DNA of 24,398 nucleotides from Plantago elongata. Its lineage: Eukaryota > Streptophyta > Magnoliopsida > Lamiales > Plantaginaceae. Under the pieces are notes generated by a model. That model had not been told where the DNA came from, did not search any database, and saw nothing but the letters and a program-made list of their open reading frames with translations. The stretch lies in the NCBI GenBank assembly GCA_036897095.1, contig JAYMSP010002422.1:1-24398 (forward strand), given 5' to 3'. Positions 21,301-24,398 of this stretch are shown here, piece after piece. A program made the translations under genes and the position numbers. Position 1 is the first letter of the stretch, and each line of letters opens with the position of its first letter.

Positions 21301-21855
21301 AATTCAAGAATTCGATCACCGAAACGGAACTCCACAATTGGAAACATAACAAACAAACCTCATAATCAGCAATGAGCAAAGCATACTTACTAATGATCCA
21401 TCAATACCTCAGATTAAGCAAAAAAACATCGAACCTTGGAGATTGTAAAACAGTATCAGACACAGTAATACCTCAATGGATTGCTGACCATCTTGATGAT
21501 AAACGTATTTGAGCTCTTTATCATCTACAGCGTCATTTGAGCATGCCCCAATACCAAGAGCATAGATTGCAGCATCCCTAATTTCAGCATATCCAATCAC
21601 ATCAGATTTCCTCAATCAATACAAAAATGGGCATAAAAAAATTAGATTTTTAACCACTCTAACCTTTCAGTGTAAGTATATGTCGTCTGATGCGAGCCAT
21701 TTACCGAAAAGGAGAAAAGAGCAGGATCAAAATGACTAAAATTCAAGGTGAATTTGAAATACTAGTGATTGGAGTAGATATGATAGGGAATTTACCTGAG
21801 GAAATTGGTGAGAGATGACAAGCTGAGGATCAAGCGCTGTCTTTTTTCCAGCCAT
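18326..21855 (-). CDS. ECH2: Peroxisomal enoyl-CoA hydratase 2, 11 exons
   Basis: Exons: 21855-21796, 21686-21664, 21577-21472, 21177-21107, 21013-20941, 20834-20795, 19934-19862, 19757-19607, 18977-18907, 18670-18497, 18413-18326. All junctions are GT-AG and in phase, giving 930 nt and 309 residues, the length of Arabidopsis ECH2. The enzyme hydrates trans-2-enoyl-CoA to (R)-3-hydroxyacyl-CoA and serves peroxisomal breakdown of fatty acids with cis double bonds at even positions; in Arabidopsis it also affects indole-butyric acid conversion. The N-terminal half is a degenerate hot-dog fold (AIYALGIGAC, LLLHGQQYIEIY). The C-terminal MaoC-like half has YRLSGDYNPLHSDP with catalytic D208 and H213, then PILHGLCTLGFA. 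The protein ends in SSL, a PTS1-like peroxisomal signal also found on the Arabidopsis enzyme. The start is supported by length; no clear TATA box was found. Confidence 0.95.
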
Positions 21856-21899
21856 GGACGGAAATTCACATTACAGAAACAAAATTGATCGGAGAAAAT

Positions 21900-22440
21900 A
21901 ATACGGCAAGAAGATGGCTACTTTTATTTTCTCTGTTCAACTGAGTCGTTATGGTTTATGACTGTGATGGATGGGGATTGCTTTTCAAGATTAGGATCAC
22001 GATTCACGCAAGTCAAGACTCGTGCAGATACTAATGGTTCATCTTTCGATATGTTGATAAATAGTAATGAATTACTTTTTGAATGATAGGTTGATTTTTA
22101 ATACAGATATTAATTGATTGATCTCTGAATAATATGTTAACGAATTTTAATAAGCTACTCTTCAAATGATAGGTTAGTTTGATTGTAATAATATTTTACT
22201 TAAATTTTATCTACTCAATTATATACGAAATACTTTTAATGAATCGTGAATTTTAAGAGTGTTCTATTATAAGAATATTTAGTTCTTCCAAATTCTTATC
22301 AATTGACTCGAACGATGGTAATTCTAAACCTTTTTTAAGCTTTATGAAACGTTGCGGAAAGAAAAGTAAGAGTAATTTTTGTAGAAATTGTAAAAATTAA
22401 GTTAACTCTATATTTCACATAAAAGAAAGTAAATTTCTAA
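21900..22440. other. ECH2 upstream region
   Basis: AT-rich, non-coding. The first 150 bases upstream of the ATG at 21855 should contain the minus-strand promoter of ECH2; no convincing TATA box is seen. Beyond that, no gene or recognisable element. Confidence 0.45.
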
Positions 22441-22721
22441 AAAAAAACATTCAAACTTTTAGGTCTCCTATATTGGACATGGCCCACCAAAATGAAGGGA
22501 TTCTCCCTATTCTATTGTGTAAAGATGAGGAGGCCTCAAGTTTATTTTGCTCATTATTTTAGTTTTGTAGATCCTACAATATCACCTCTTTTTACCTTCC
22601 TCCTTTTAATTTTATTATGTGAAATTGAAAAATAGAATCCCTCAACTTTCATTCAATCACACATTATCTAAATATAGCATGAAAGGGGATTTGAAACAGA
22701 TTTTATGGGAAATTTTTACAA

Positions 22722-23432
22722 TTCCTACAAAAAGTGCTCTAAAGCACTTGTTGTTGGAATCCTAAAATTCATTTTTATCTCATATATAGGATAAAACCAC
22801 GAAAAAGAGATCAAAAGGCAACAACTTTAGAGCACTAGTTGTATGATGCTTACAATTTTTCTCTAAATTCTATCCTAAATAATACATTATACTATATTTA
22901 GGGGGTGATAGTTATAGTCAAAAATGTAGGAAACTTATTTCTAGTGTAAAATCACTAAATGAACATGTAGGACCCATTAATTACACCTTCAAAATTTTTT
23001 AGGAAGTGCTCAAATGAAGGATTTAGTTTACATCAAAAAAATGCATTTATTGTGGACCTCACAATTTGAGTTTCCTAAGATTGTTGCTTTTTAAACTCTT
23101 TTTTATGGTTTTATTCTATATATGAGATAGAATTGTATTCTAGGATCCCAACAAGAAGTGCTTTTAGGAAACTCAAATTGGTGGGGTCCACACCAAATGC
23201 ATTTTTGGGTGTAAACTAAATCCTTCATTTGAGCACTCCCTATAAGTTTTTGAAGGTGTAATTGATGGGTCATACATGCTCATTTAATGATTTTACACTA
23301 TAAATATGTTTCCTACATTTTTTTGACTAAAACTATCATCCCCTAAATATAGTATAATGGATTACTTAGGATAGATTTTAGAGGAAAATATTAAGCATGC
23401 TACAACTAGTGCTCTAAGCACTTTTTGTAGGT
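22722..23432. mobile_element. Interleaved foldback element (A-B-A'-B')
   Basis: Arms B (22829-23078) and B' (23164-23415) are inverted copies of about 250 bases, matching over most positions by eye. The 85-base spacer (23079-23163) is itself an inverted copy (A') of the stretch just left of B (A, about 22741-22828). The outer tips also pair: CCTACAAAAAGTGCTCTAAAGC on the left and the inverse CCTACAAAAAGTGCTTAGAGC on the right. No ORF is present. This is a foldback-type or nested MITE related to the copy in PUS10 intron 11. Target duplications were not found. Confidence 0.8.
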
Positions 23433-23780
23433 GCCTTATTATTCTTGTTAAACTTAAATTTGAGTTAAAATCATTAAAACTATAGAAAAATGTAAAAACC
23501 TCAGGAGTCCTATATTATCTATGGCTGACCAAATTTGTTCACCCACTCATATTCTTGCTCATATTTTTTTTACGGAGCCGAGGCTCGATTTATATATATA
23601 TATAAGCCGAAAATGGGGAAAGACACCCGATAGTACAAAAGTTTACGGAGGTTTATGGGACCCCCGTAGGTCCAAAAGACTGCCTAATTGCCACCACGTG
23701 TTTACATTTTCCAATACAAAACACATGAACCAAAAATTACAAATAAACCCATTTGGTAACTTAGTATGCCAATATCCGCA
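23433..23780. other. Non-coding spacer with TA microsatellite
   Basis: AT-rich sequence with a short (TA)n run near 23590-23603 within an imperfect palindromic context (CGAGGCTCG). No gene is supported. A segment near 23505-23535 is directly similar to one near 22468-22497 (TCCTATATT...ATGGC..ACCAAA), so both may come from one old repeat family. Confidence 0.4.
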
Positions 23781-24130
23781 CCATGTGCCAAGCTGAACCG
23801 AGCTTCAAGCGTGACACCGCCTATGCCCCCGCCCATGCCGATGTATGTGCCACTGATCGTGCCTACCTGAACCATACTGTGTCATGTCCATGCCATCTTG
23901 TATCAATAACCTTGTCTGCCCGTGCCACACCCTTTGTCCGTGCCATATTGCGCCATTTCCGTGCCAGTTCCCAAAAATATACTCTAAATAATGTGCCAGT
24001 GTCGGCACCAAGTATCTAGTCACCGTGCCGACCTGTACTCGGTGCCCCGCCTGGCACCTATTCGCACATCCCGTACCCTCCACAAAACTCTATTCCCGTG
24101 CCATAAAAACAGGCATTGGGTGCCCAGAGC
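23780..24130. repeat. GTGCC-rich block
   Basis: Eleven GTGCC pentamers, mostly within CCGTGCC or TGTGCC, occur in about 350 bases, along with several ATGCC and the inverse GGCAC. Spacing is irregular, so it is not a simple tandem array. It is markedly richer in GC than the surrounding DNA. ORFs here in both directions are probably by-products of the motif. Confidence 0.6.
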
Positions 24131-24398
24131 CAAGTCCACAATACAAAACATAATATCGTCACCAAGCATAATATACATACCAAAAATATCCACATATATC
24201 ATCATTCCCATCGTACACAAAACCAAAATAGCCATGTCTTCATCCACAAAAACCAAAATACACATATCAATATCTCAACCAAAACTATCAAAACCATCAA
24301 CCACCAAAAACCATTTGCCTTCAAAGTCCTTAACCATTATCATTAAATGTATATTTTTGTAACCGCCTCTCATCAACCTCATAAACAACCTCATAATC
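24130..24398. other. G-poor, A/C-rich strand-asymmetric tail
   Basis: The plus strand is almost devoid of G and built of A- and C-rich words such as CCAAAA, ACACAA and ATATCA. No gene is supported; overlapping ORFs reflect a lack of stop codons in biased sequence. It continues past the window edge. Confidence 0.5.

Noticed and set aside
23805..24362. Overlapping ORFs of 78-123 codons at the right end
   Set aside because: Composition-driven: the GTGCC block and the G-poor tail lack stop codons in several frames, and no domain or codon pattern supports them.

Overview
This window is nuclear DNA from a flowering plant. It is AT-rich, its genes carry many short GT-AG introns, and three ordinary plant genes are interspersed with plant transposons (L1 LINE, hAT, foldback elements, tRNA-derived fragments). 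Protein style suggests a eudicot, perhaps an asterid, but the species cannot be fixed from sequence alone. I saw no bacterial, organellar or CRISPR features and no clear candidate for a wholly new system.

Layout. 335-1945 (-) is an intact single-exon berberine-bridge-enzyme-like FAD oxidoreductase. 3197-9589 (-) is a 15-exon gene for a PUS10-type tRNA pseudouridine synthase. I joined its exons by hand into 560 codons with every phase agreeing. Its introns are full of passengers: a roughly 74-bp minisatellite (intron 1), a CAGGGG-ended element with tRNA-like boxes (intron 6), and a small inverted-repeat element (intron 11). About 10.0-16.0 kb (+) is a decayed L1-type LINE with zinc-knuckle ORF1, endonuclease, reverse transcriptase and RNase H remnants. 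16380-17705 (-) is an uninterrupted hAT-transposase-like ORF that lacks the BED finger, one catalytic Asp and the dimerisation domain, yet keeps a TATA box. 18326-21855 (-) is an 11-exon gene for peroxisomal enoyl-CoA hydratase 2 (309 aa, C-terminal SSL). 22.4-24.4 kb is repeat DNA: a foldback element of unusual A-B-A'-B' design, a GTGCC-rich block and a G-poor tail.

The three functional genes share a strand but are unrelated in pathway: a secreted flavoenzyme, tRNA modification, and peroxisomal fatty-acid oxidation. The LINE and hAT sequences fill the space between the PUS10 promoter and the 3' end of the hydratase gene, so the host neighbourhood is probably three adjacent genes expanded by transposons. 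The most useful outcomes are the two full multi-exon gene models and the descriptions of the hAT-derived ORF, the intronic minisatellite and the interleaved foldback element.
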